Source: Ralstonia sp. A12 (lineage in GTDB: Bacteria; Pseudomonadota; Gammaproteobacteria; Burkholderiales; Burkholderiaceae). Taken from it: DNA of 64,000 nucleotides. Made by a program: the position numbers and the translations under genes. How positions within the stretch are numbered: the first letter of the stretch is position 1; each line of letters starts with the position of its first letter. The DNA lies in contig NZ_JSZO01000002.1 in the NCBI RefSeq assembly GCF_000801955.1, forward strand, positions 186,001-250,000. The letters run 5' to 3'. The notes beneath the pieces are model-generated. The model saw only the letters and a list, made by a program, of their open reading frames with translations. It had not been told where the DNA came from and searched no databases. Positions 51,965 through 59,546 of this stretch are shown in pieces.

Positions 51965-53382
51965 TAGCCCCACACCTGCATTTCGTCCAGAGAATAGCCC
52001 CACTGCGTGGCGCGCTGCGTGCCGACCATGCGCACATAGCGGCCACTGCCCTTGAGGTTGGGGAGCGCCACGTGGCCATACGACACACCGTTGGTGGTCG
52101 AGTAGATGTTGGTCCAGTTCACGCCGTCGTTGGAGGTCTGGATGGAATACACCTTGGCGCCGGCATCCCAATACAGGTCGACGCCGTTGATGGTGCGGGT
52201 GGAGCCCAGGTCCACCATCAGCCACTGCGTGCCGGCAACGCCTTCCACCGAATCCCAGCGCGTGCTGGTGGTGTTGCCGTCAAACGCGTAGGCCGGGCCC
52301 AGGCCGCTGCTGTAGCTGGATGAAGCACTGGCCGGCTTGCCTTGCGAGAGCAGCACCGTCGTCTGCGATGCAACCGAGGCCGAGGCACCCGGGAAGTAGT
52401 TCGAGCCGAGCTTGGCCTTGGTCGTGTCGTTGTTCACGCCAAATTGCGACAGGCTCCAGCGCTGGCCGGTGTTCGCGTCACCCAGGTAGAGCTGGTAGCC
52501 GCCGGCGGTGGTGGACGAGAAGAACACGTAGTTCGTGCCGTTCACGGGCGAGGGGTCGGAGTTGTTGCTGTTGCAGTCGTTGAGCGAGAGCTGGTTGGGC
52601 GTGTCGCTTGGGTTGACCTTGGTGTAGATCTGGTCAGCCTGGCTGGTGGCGTCAAGCCAGCGGGCGTAGAACACGGTGCCGTCCGCACGCACGATCGGGT
52701 AGTACGCGACCAGGCCGGCTGGCGTGTCGAACGCCACCTTGTTGGTGCTGCCGATCGTTTGCTTGTACAGGCCCATGTTGCTGCCCGTGCCGGTGGCGTA
52801 GTACACGGCGGTGCCATCCGGCGAGGGGAACGGCATCGAGTCTTCCACTGCAGGTGCCGTGCGCGTCAGGTTGACGAGGGAGGTGAACACCGGGCCCGAG
52901 CTCGTGTACGACAGCGCGGCCTGCATCACGTCGCCGTTCTGCTTGAACAGCAGTGACGTGCCGTTCGCGCTGAACTTCGGATCTTCGTTGCGCGTCTGGC
53001 CCGTGCTGTTGGTCATGTTGATCGGCATGTTGTTGGTGCCGACCTGCCAGAAGAACACGTTCCACGCGTTGTTGGTGATGCCCATGAAGACGAGCCATTT
53101 GCCGTCAGGGCTGAACACCGCGTTCATCGGGTCCTGAATGCCCCAGGACGGCTGTGACACCTGCTGCAGCGTGCGCGCAGCAAAGTCGTAGATGAAGAGT
53201 TGGCTGGTGCCGTCGCCGTAGCTCACGTAGCTGTGGTACGCGAGCTTGCCGGTCAGGCTGGCCGGAAAGGTGCTGTTGGATTGCGTGGGCGGATTGGCCA
53301 CGCAGTTGGCTTGGGCTCCAGCGGCAAGCAGGGCAAACGTTGTGCCGACGGCAATGCTGAGTGGGAGTCGTTGGATACGCAT
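51961..53382 (-). CDS. Secreted protein with N-terminal propeller-like repeats and C-terminal F5/8 type C (discoidin) domain
   Basis: A 473-residue exported protein. Residues 1-25 are a signal peptide. About 40-330 holds TolB-like beta-propeller units (FSPDGKWLVFMGITNN, FSANGTSLLFKQNGDV, PSPDGTAVYYATGTG). Residues about 350-473 form a discoidin domain (SQGKPASASSSYSSGLGPAY, AFDGNTTSTRWDS, YVRMVGTQRATQWGYSLDEM), a carbohydrate- or lipid-binding fold. Asn- and Ser-rich composition suits a surface or extracellular lectin-like protein. No sortase or autotransporter signal. Function unknown. Confidence 0.85.
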   Translation of the reverse strand: MRIQRLPLSIAVGTTFALLAAGAQANCVANPPTQSNSTFPASLTGKLAYHSYVSYGDGTSQLFIYDFAARTLQQVSQPSWGIQDPMNAVFSPDGKWLVFMGITNNAWNVFFWQVGTNNMPINMTNSTGQTRNEDPKFSANGTSLLFKQNGDVMQAALSYTSSGPVFTSLVNLTRTAPAVEDSMPFPSPDGTAVYYATGTGSNMGLYKQTIGSTNKVAFDTPAGLVAYYPIVRADGTVFYARWLDATSQADQIYTKVNPSDTPNQLSLNDCNSNNSDPSPVNGTNYVFFSSTTAGGYQLYLGDANTGQRWSLSQFGVNNDTTKAKLGSNYFPGASASVASQTTVLLSQGKPASASSSYSSGLGPAYAFDGNTTSTRWDSVEGVAGTQWLMVDLGSTRTINGVDLYWDAGAKVYSIQTSNDGVNWTNIYSTTNGVSYGHVALPNLKGSGRYVRMVGTQRATQWGYSLDEMQVWGY

Positions 53383-53930
53383 GAAACGGGTACTTCCTGT
53401 GCAAAAAGGCGGGCGGCAAAGACCGCAGCGCTAGGTCAAGATCACGTCCTCGTCGCCTCGCCAGATTGCAGACAAAGCTCCGCCATCTCGGGACAGGCCC
53501 AAGTTGAAAAAGCGCCACAAACCAGGGGAGTGACGAGGCGACGAAGACGCGCCGAAAAGTGACCCTGTTGCTTCGTACCGTCGTGCTTGTTGTCGGGGTC
53601 TCGACTACATCGAAAAGGCGAGTCGCGGGCGAGACTTTAAGGGCTTTGCGCGCAATTCGATAGCGTGAGAAGAACGCGCTTCTGGCGCCAAATCAGCGCT
53701 CAGTTTTTGGGGTGGGAGCGCGCGGCCACAAACGCGTGTAAAAGTGACACGCGCGCTCAACACAACGTTGATCGAACTGCACGCACACGCCCAAAGTTGG
53801 TCATTTTTACCGCGACAATTTGTCGCGTGGCGACGGTGCAAGCCTTGCTGAGGAGCGTGCCGCCATGTCGCCATCGGCGCACGCATCGTGCGCAGCCTTG
53901 CGACAATGCTCGGGAACAACGAGGGCTGAC
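53383..53930. other. Long intergenic region upstream of the enolase-superfamily gene
   Basis: About 548 bp between the divergent discoidin and enolase-superfamily genes. Frames of about 100 codons exist on both strands but have no recognisable protein or ribosome site. It holds the palindrome at 53811-53827 and a TTGCGACAA half-site near 53900. The rest is unassigned and may hold both promoters. Confidence 0.5.
53811..53827. promoter_or_regulatory. Operator-like palindrome CGCGACA-N3-TGTCGCG
   Basis: A perfect inverted repeat with 7-bp arms around ATT, centred about 112 bp before the enolase-superfamily ATG. A related TTGCGACAA half-site lies about 75 bp further down. The regulator is not encoded next door. 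Confidence 0.45.
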
Positions 53931-55091
53931 ATGCACATCATCGACATCCGCGAACAGGCCATTCCAGTTTCCCGATATGACGATCCGTCCATTCCATCGG
54001 GCGGGCTGACGACCAGCCTCGTGGCCGTCACCACCGATGTGATGCGAGACGGAAAACCGGTGGTCGGTTACGGCTATGCATCGGTCGGCCGGTTTGCGCA
54101 GGGTGGCTTGATTCGCGAGCGCTTTGCGCCGCGCCTGCTGCGCGCATCACCCGGCAGCCTGGCGGATGAAACGGGCACGAACCTCGACCCGTTCCGTGCG
54201 TGGCACACGATGATGGCGGGCGAGAAACCCGGCGGCCACGGTGAGCGCTGCGTGGCGGTGGGCACACTCGATATGGCGATCTGGGATGCCGCTGCAAAGA
54301 TCGCTGGTGTGCCGCTGTACGCCTTCCTTGCACAGCGGCTCGACGGGGCGGCGCAGCTGCGTGTGCGCGTGTATGCCGGTGGCGGGTATCGCTACCCGCA
54401 TGACGATCTAGCGCGCTTGGCTGACGAGATGCGCCGCTGTGTGGATCTCGGCTTCACCCACGCGAAGATCAAGATCGGCGCCGCGCCGTTGGACGTGGAT
54501 TGCCAACGCATTGAAGTGGCGGCCGCGCAGTTGTCCGGTACCCGCCATCTCGCCGTGGATGCCATGAACCTGTATGACCAGGCCACCGCGCTGCAGGCCG
54601 CAATCGTGCTGGAGCCCTACGCGCTCTGGTGGTTTGAGGACATATGCGACCCGCTGGACTTCACCACGCACGCCAAGGTGGCCGAGGTGTACGCACCACC
54701 TATTGCAGCAGGCGAAGCGCTGTTCTCGCAGGCTGAAGCACGGTTGCTCGACCAGTACGGCGGCCTGCGCAGCGCACGCGACGTTTTGGTGTTCGATCCC
54801 GTGCATTGCTATGGCGTGCCGGGCTACCTGCGCATCATTGAGACCATGACCGCGCATGGCTGGCCGCGTCAGGCGTTCTGGCCGCATGGCGGACATCTCT
54901 TTGGGCTGCATCTGGTGGCGGCACTTGGTCTGGGCGGTGCGGAGGTCAGCCCGTTTGCGTTTGCACCGTTTCGCGGGCTGGCCGATGGTGCGCGCATCGA
55001 GGCCGGCTACGCAGGCTTGCCGCAGGCGCCGGGCATCGGCTTTGAGACACACGCCGAGGCATGGCGCACGTTCCGGCAGGCGTTCGTGTGA
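53931..55091 (+). CDS. Enolase-superfamily dehydratase, D-tartrate dehydratase-like
   Basis: A 386-residue mandelate-racemase-type enzyme. The N-terminal capping stretch GGLTTSLVAVTTDVMRDGKP and GEKPGGHGERCVAVGTLDMA strongly recall bacterial D-tartrate dehydratase (TarD). The barrel carries the K-x-K motif (HAKIKIGAA), metal ligands in LAVDAMN, WFEDICDP and AAGEALFS, and the base His in FWPHGGHLFG. Product would be oxaloacetate from D-tartrate. Another acid sugar is possible. Separate from the tartrate dehydrogenase/DctA module by 17 kb but consistent with it. Confidence 0.75.
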   Translation: MHIIDIREQAIPVSRYDDPSIPSGGLTTSLVAVTTDVMRDGKPVVGYGYASVGRFAQGGLIRERFAPRLLRASPGSLADETGTNLDPFRAWHTMMAGEKPGGHGERCVAVGTLDMAIWDAAAKIAGVPLYAFLAQRLDGAAQLRVRVYAGGGYRYPHDDLARLADEMRRCVDLGFTHAKIKIGAAPLDVDCQRIEVAAAQLSGTRHLAVDAMNLYDQATALQAAIVLEPYALWWFEDICDPLDFTTHAKVAEVYAPPIAAGEALFSQAEARLLDQYGGLRSARDVLVFDPVHCYGVPGYLRIIETMTAHGWPRQAFWPHGGHLFGLHLVAALGLGGAEVSPFAFAPFRGLADGARIEAGYAGLPQAPGIGFETHAEAWRTFRQAFV

Positions 55092-55136
55092 ATGCGCGTC
55101 CACTGGCGACACGTTCGAGTTGCCACCGCCTTGCAA

Positions 55137-56015
55137 TCAGACAGAGGCGTGGCCGGTTGCGTGCAGTTCGAACCCGTGCCGGAACCAGTCCAAGCGGGTA
55201 TGCGCCGCGTCCAGCGCATCCGTTGCGCCGGCACGCGCTTGGGCCATATGCTGGGCCAGGCGATCGCGCATTGCTGTGTTGTCGAGCAGGGCAATGCATT
55301 GCTCACAGGTTTGCGGACCGGCCAGCGTGGCGGCATCTCTGCCAAGCAAGGCCATGCCTGCGAGGTCCGGGTTGTAGTTGGCCGATTCCAGCAGAGCGGA
55401 TTCGGCGTCATATAGACGATCTAAGTTGCCGGCGCTGGCATAGCTCTGCAGCAGGACCTGCAGGTCCCCCGCATCTTTGGGGTCCTCCAGGCCACGGTCC
55501 TTCCAGGCGATTAGCTTGAGCACGGCAAGCCCAGCCAACGATGCCACGCGCATGCTGCGTCCGGGCGCAAACTCAACTTCGACTGCGGCCCGCCAGGCAT
55601 CTGCATAGCCAGCAACATTCATCATCACAGCCATGTCGGGCGGCCATTTGATGGTGGCTGGCGGTTGTTCGATACCACCGAATGGGATGAGGTCTATTGG
55701 CCTGCCGATCGTGTTGTCGCTCGTGCGGTAGAGCAGCCTGTGGACGATGTTGGCAGTGGAGTCGAAGCGACCATTGGCCAGCAGGCGCTGCTTGATGTCT
55801 TCGAAGTGCGGCCAATGCTCTACGGCAACGGCGAAATCCACGTCGAGCGTGGCACGTCCAGTTTCGATCCCGAACACATGTGTCAGCAGAATGTCGCGCG
55901 CCGTGGCGCCCACCACGAAGATGGGCAGTGCCAGTGGTACAGCCACGTCGTGTATGGCACTGAGGATGTCCTGGGTTGAGTGGTCCAGTGGGCGGTCAGA
56001 GCGAATCGAGTACAC
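55137..56015 (-). CDS. Nucleotidyltransferase toxin-like protein (AbiEii family)
   Basis: A 292-residue protein resembling the nucleotidyltransferase toxin of type IV (AbiE) systems. VVGATARDILLTHVFG followed by ATLDVDFAVAVEHW has the G-x-x-A-R-D and D-x-D-F metal/nucleotide pattern, and VLKLIAWKDRGLEDPKDAGD matches the family's K-x-x-A-W-x-x-R segment with its acidic tail. The start is GTG at 56015, overlapping the upstream antitoxin-like gene by 20 nt, so the two are coupled. Predicted to modify tRNA or nucleotides; the target is unknown. Confidence 0.8.
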   Translation of the reverse strand: MYSIRSDRPLDHSTQDILSAIHDVAVPLALPIFVVGATARDILLTHVFGIETGRATLDVDFAVAVEHWPHFEDIKQRLLANGRFDSTANIVHRLLYRTSDNTIGRPIDLIPFGGIEQPPATIKWPPDMAVMMNVAGYADAWRAAVEVEFAPGRSMRVASLAGLAVLKLIAWKDRGLEDPKDAGDLQVLLQSYASAGNLDRLYDAESALLESANYNPDLAGMALLGRDAATLAGPQTCEQCIALLDNTAMRDRLAQHMAQARAGATDALDAAHTRLDWFRHGFELHATGHASV

Positions 56016-57072
56016 GAGCGATGCTTTTTTCTCGAATGAGGTTGGCGGTTTCTAGATTGCGCGAGTCCATCGTGGCGATGAGATCCGCATAAACCAGGAT
56101 CGGTGGTACAAGACTTTCCCGGTCGGTATGGCCGGTCGGCGGTCGCCAGAAGGTCTCCAGCAGTTCGATAGGGCCATCCGCGCTAGGCTGAAGACGGTAC
56201 TTTGTGACCAGGTGGCGCAGCGTGTCTCGCATGGCAGGCGGATCAATATAGAGCGTCTGCGTGGCGGGTTTGAGATAGTCGGTCATGCGGGCGGCTGCGA
56301 CTTCGCTGCCCCATTGCGCGCTCAGTGGTGTCAGGTCGGCCAGGCTGGCGTCTTGCCACCAGTTTGGGTCGTTTGCCTGGAAGCGGCGCGGATGCAGCTT
56401 TGGGCGTAGTATCGTTGGGTAGCCGGTAACCCATTCGTCGAGCATTCGTGTTGGTGCTGCCAGACGACGGCCCCTGGCTGATTCAACCAGTAGACCGCGA
56501 GTGGTCAGGTCCCGCAGCACAGCGCCTACCGAACCGAGCGCAATGCCAGCGGCTTCTGCCATCTCCCGATATGGCGCCTGTATGAGAGCAGGCTCACAGA
56601 GCAGGGCGAAGACCATGCGCCAGGTTGTGGCATTGCCCGCGCTGCGCGTGGACGTCTGTGCCGGAACGTCTAGCGGCTTGCGTCCGCTCACGAATACGTA
56701 CAGGCCATCGGCCTTGAGGTAGGCATTGCCTGCGGTATCAATGAACTGCAGGCCAAGCTGCCGGCTGTGCTCTGCCAGTTGTGGGCTGAGATACGGTGTT
56801 ACCAGCAGACCAGTGTCGAGGTGTCGGGCCAGTTGTGTGCGGACTAGGGCCAGTGCGGAGGCTCGGTCCATCGTGTGCTTGCATTCCACGAGGTAACGAT
56901 GTGTCTGGCCAGCGACCCTTAGGTCGACAACGGCGTCGGACTTTGCGCGGGAACTGGTGCGAGCCCCGGTCGCGACAATCTTGCCGTCAATGCCGGCGAG
57001 TTCGCCCAGGGCTTTCAGCGCAGTATCGAGCACTTCACGCTCGTGATGCTGGGGGTCGTATCGGGTCGCCAC
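55996..57072 (-). CDS. AbiEi-like antitoxin/regulator with PD-(D/E)XK-like N-terminus
   Basis: A 358-residue protein preceding the AbiEii-like toxin. The N-terminal 110 residues have a restriction-endonuclease-fold look: D50 in AVVDLRVAG and E63-x-K65 in YLVECKHTM, then GLQFIDTAGNAYLKADGLYV. A winged helix follows (PYREMAEAAGIALGSVGAVL, RDLTTRGLLVESARGRR), then a C-terminal region typical of AbiEi antitoxins. The GTG at 57072 is the first possible start after an in-frame stop. Likely represses its own promoter through the two palindromes upstream. Nuclease activity is not shown. Confidence 0.75.
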   Translation of the reverse strand: MATRYDPQHHEREVLDTALKALGELAGIDGKIVATGARTSSRAKSDAVVDLRVAGQTHRYLVECKHTMDRASALALVRTQLARHLDTGLLVTPYLSPQLAEHSRQLGLQFIDTAGNAYLKADGLYVFVSGRKPLDVPAQTSTRSAGNATTWRMVFALLCEPALIQAPYREMAEAAGIALGSVGAVLRDLTTRGLLVESARGRRLAAPTRMLDEWVTGYPTILRPKLHPRRFQANDPNWWQDASLADLTPLSAQWGSEVAAARMTDYLKPATQTLYIDPPAMRDTLRHLVTKYRLQPSADGPIELLETFWRPPTGHTDRESLVPPILVYADLIATMDSRNLETANLIREKSIARVLDSL

Positions 57073-57097
57073 GTTTGATTGTTCATGGTTATCGCAT

Positions 57098-57114
57098 GTT
57101 CACGTATCGTGAAC
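57098..57114. promoter_or_regulatory. Operator palindrome GTTCACGTATCGTGAAC (proximal)
   Basis: Perfect 7-bp arms (GTTCACG/CGTGAAC) around TAT, 25 bp upstream of the antitoxin GTG and next to the predicted transcription start. Matching the distal copy at 57163-57179, it looks like an autorepression site. Confidence 0.75.
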
Positions 57115-57122
57115 GTGCGAAA

Positions 57123-57151
57123 ACTATGAACGATAAGTCTGCTTCGTTCAA
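57123..57151 (-). promoter_or_regulatory. Predicted sigma-70 promoter of the AbiE-like operon
   Basis: On the minus strand TTGAAC (-35, 57146-57151) and CATAGT (-10, 57123-57128) are 17 bp apart, and lie between the two palindromes. An unusually AT-rich, recognisable promoter for this GC-rich genome. Confidence 0.55.
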
Positions 57152-57162
57152 GGGGGATCGGC

Positions 57163-57179
57163 GTTCACGTAACGTGAAC
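57163..57179. promoter_or_regulatory. Operator palindrome GTTCACGTAACGTGAAC (distal)
   Basis: Same arms as the proximal copy with TAA as spacer, located 65 bp (centre to centre) upstream, on the far side of the -35 box. Two sites one side each of the promoter suit looping or cooperative repression. Confidence 0.75.
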
Positions 57180-57605
57180 ATCTTAAAAAATTGAACAAAA
57201 AGCAACCGTACGGCAGCCAACAAAAAACAGGTGGCCATATCATCGAGCCGATTTTGCGCAAAGACGGGCGATTATCAGCTGATTTATTCCTGCCTTCAGT
57301 CAAATCCGCATTCGAGAAAAGGTACTACCCCTCGTTAGTATGTTGCGGCGCGCAAACTGCCTCAAATTTTGTATAGTTCCAGCACGCTGTTTCACGCAAT
57401 CAGTGAAGCGTAAGGCGACGACCAGATCAAGGCGGAAACCGCGCGCTGACGCGGGCTGACAGCCACAAGCCTGAGCCGGGGGGAGTGCCGCATGCTGTGC
57501 CGGCACGCGGCCATGTTCAAAACGTCTGCAAGTGGAGGCAGTGATGCGCGCGGGATTATCCAGCGCAATTGCTGCCGCGCTGAACTTATTTGGGAGAACG
57601 CTTGA
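57180..57605. other. AT-richer intergenic region upstream of the LuxR gene
   Basis: About 425 bp between the AbiE operators and the LuxR gene. The first 200 bp are distinctly AT-rich (AAAAAATTG, ATTATCAGCTGATTTATTCC, AAATTTTGTATAG), unlike the flanks. A 61-codon frame at 57191-57376 begins TTG without a convincing ribosome site and is not called. I found no clear 18-20 bp lux box. Confidence 0.5.
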
Positions 57606-58361
57606 ATGGGCGCTCGCATTTTATTGACGGAAAACCGGATAACGTCGTGGCGCGCAGAACTGTTGCGCGAGTTGAACACCCTGGACGATGCCGATGCTGC
57701 ATTTCGTAGCCTGCACACGGCCGTCACCCTGTTGGGCTTCGACTATTACGCCTATGCCCTGCGTGCGGCGATCCCGATCACGCGCTTCAACACCGTGGCG
57801 TGGAGCAATTACCCCGAGCGCTGGCGTGAGACCTATTCGGCGCGCGGCTATGCCGCCATCGACCCGGTGCTGCAGTTCGGCCAGCGCTGCGTGAAGCCCA
57901 TGCTGTGGCCTGGCATCAGTGATCCGAACGAGCCGTTCTGGGTGGATGCGCGCGCGCATGGGTTGAACCACGGGTGGTCGCAGACCATGCGAGATCATCG
58001 CGGCATCTTCGGCACCTTCAGCCTGGCGCGCAACGCCGAGCCCATCACCACCGATGAGTTGGCCGCCATCGAGCCCGAGATGATCTGGCTGGGCCAGCTT
58101 GCCCACGCCACCATCAGCAACCTGATGGCGAGCAAGGTGCTGCCCGATGCCGCCGCGCGCCTCAAAGACGTCGAGCGCCAGACGCTGCACTGGACGGCCG
58201 AGGGCAAGACCGTGGCCGAGGTGGCGGCCATCCTGGAGATGACCGAGCGCAACGTGAGCTTTCATATCCAGAACGCCATCACCAAGCTCAACGCGGCCAA
58301 CAAGACGCATGCGGTGGTGAAGGCGGCGATGCTGGGGTTGATTCCGGCCACGGCAGCCTGA
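57606..58361 (+). CDS. LuxR-family quorum-sensing receptor (AHL-binding type)
   Basis: A 251-residue receptor-regulator. The N-terminal autoinducer-binding domain keeps the residues that contact acyl-homoserine lactones in LuxR/TraR: Trp and Tyr in PERWRETYSARGY, Asp-Pro in AAIDPVLQFG, Trp in KPMLWPG and the Gly in GIFGTFSLAR. The C-terminal GerE helix-turn-helix is ERQTLHWTAEGKTVAEVAAI. No luxI gene is in the window, so it may act as a solo or the synthase may lie elsewhere. It is convergent (3-nt gap) with the acyltransferase gene. Resembles SolR-like receptors of Ralstonia. Confidence 0.9.
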   Translation: MGARILLTENRITSWRAELLRELNTLDDADAAFRSLHTAVTLLGFDYYAYALRAAIPITRFNTVAWSNYPERWRETYSARGYAAIDPVLQFGQRCVKPMLWPGISDPNEPFWVDARAHGLNHGWSQTMRDHRGIFGTFSLARNAEPITTDELAAIEPEMIWLGQLAHATISNLMASKVLPDAAARLKDVERQTLHWTAEGKTVAEVAAILEMTERNVSFHIQNAITKLNAANKTHAVVKAAMLGLIPATAA

Positions 58362-58364
58362 AGC

Positions 58365-59528
58365 TCAGGCGCGGCTGCCGTCGTCTGCACGGCCGACCAA
58401 CGCGCGCGCGGTGTGCTGCCGTGCGTTGCCGGCCCAGCGGCGCATGATCGGCCGCTCGACCAGCGCGTACAGCGCCCACGCCAGCAGCAGCGCCACGCCA
58501 AACTCCGCAGCAATCACGCCCAGCGCAACGGGCGTGGCAAACGCCTGTCCGTGCAGCAGCGCACGCGCGCCGTACAGCACCTCCAGGTGGACCATGTAGA
58601 ACGCGAACGACACCTCGCCCAGCCACACCATCGTGCGCGAGGCGAGCAGCGTGGGCGCATCGGCCACATCCGTTGCCGCCACGGCGGTGATGAGCAGTGC
58701 AATCGGCACGATGATCACCGCGTTCAGGCTGTACTGAAACGGCACCACGCGCGCCGCTGCATAGCCCACCGCCATGAAGAGCAACGTGGGCAGCATGCCG
58801 AGCCTGATCCACTGCCCGGTCATGAGGATGCGCGCCATCAGCATGCCGAGCACGAATTCGAACAGCCGCAACGGCGGAAAGAAGTACGCCAGCCAGAAGC
58901 GTAACTCGGGCAGGGGCCAACCAGGCGCGATTGGCGCATCCGGGGTGAGCAGCGTGATGAGCCCTTGAGCTGCCAGCAGCGCCGCCACGGTGCCCGCCGC
59001 CCACCACCACAACCGCGCTGCCCGTATGCGCTGCACCAGTGGCAGGATCAGCGGAAACAGCATGTAGAACAGCAGCTCACTGCAGAGCGACCACGACACC
59101 GCATTCACGCCGCGCAGGATGTCGTCTTCCGGCACCCACGCATGCAGCAGGAACAGGTTGGGCAGCCATACCGCCGCCCGTGTGCCGGGCGCGACCAGCA
59201 GAATCATGGCCACGGCCCACGTGACGATGTGGTTGGGGTAGATCTTGAGCAGGCGCCGTTTGAGGAAGGCCGACGTGGTATCGGTACTGCGCGCAGACCA
59301 TGTCAGCACGAACCCGCTCAGCACGAAGAAGAACGACACCCCCACGCGCCCGCCCACGTTGAACAGGTGGTTGTAGACCGTGGCCCACTGCACATCGGCA
59401 AACGGGTTGAACACCACGATCTTCATGAGCGACCCGTGGTACAGGAAGACCAGCAAGGCCGCCAGAAAGCGCAGCCCGGTGAGCGACGGCAGCCGGCTGG
59501 CCGCAGGCATGCGGAGCGTGAGCACCAT
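58365..59528 (-). CDS. Membrane acyltransferase (acyltransferase 3 family)
   Basis: A 387-residue inner-membrane protein with about 10 hydrophobic segments. LPSLTGLRFLAALLVFLYHG with the conserved R and H, and GGRVGVSFFFVLSGFVLTWS are the acyltransferase-3 signature; FLKRRLLKIYPNHIVTW is also family-typical. Such enzymes O-acylate sugars, lipids or secondary metabolites. It is the last gene of the minus-strand cluster, 18 nt after the monooxygenase. Acceptor unknown. Confidence 0.87.
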   Translation of the reverse strand: MVLTLRMPAASRLPSLTGLRFLAALLVFLYHGSLMKIVVFNPFADVQWATVYNHLFNVGGRVGVSFFFVLSGFVLTWSARSTDTTSAFLKRRLLKIYPNHIVTWAVAMILLVAPGTRAAVWLPNLFLLHAWVPEDDILRGVNAVSWSLCSELLFYMLFPLILPLVQRIRAARLWWWAAGTVAALLAAQGLITLLTPDAPIAPGWPLPELRFWLAYFFPPLRLFEFVLGMLMARILMTGQWIRLGMLPTLLFMAVGYAAARVVPFQYSLNAVIIVPIALLITAVAATDVADAPTLLASRTMVWLGEVSFAFYMVHLEVLYGARALLHGQAFATPVALGVIAAEFGVALLLAWALYALVERPIMRRWAGNARQHTARALVGRADDGSRA

Positions 59529-59546
59529 GAAGGTCTCCTGTGCCGG

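Noticed and set aside
57191-57376. Possible 61-codon gene in the AT-rich region before LuxR
   Set aside because: TTG start without a convincing ribosome site, and no recognisable sequence.
57400-57605. Search for a lux box upstream of the LuxR gene
   Set aside because: No convincing 18-20 bp palindrome with lux-box spacing was seen.
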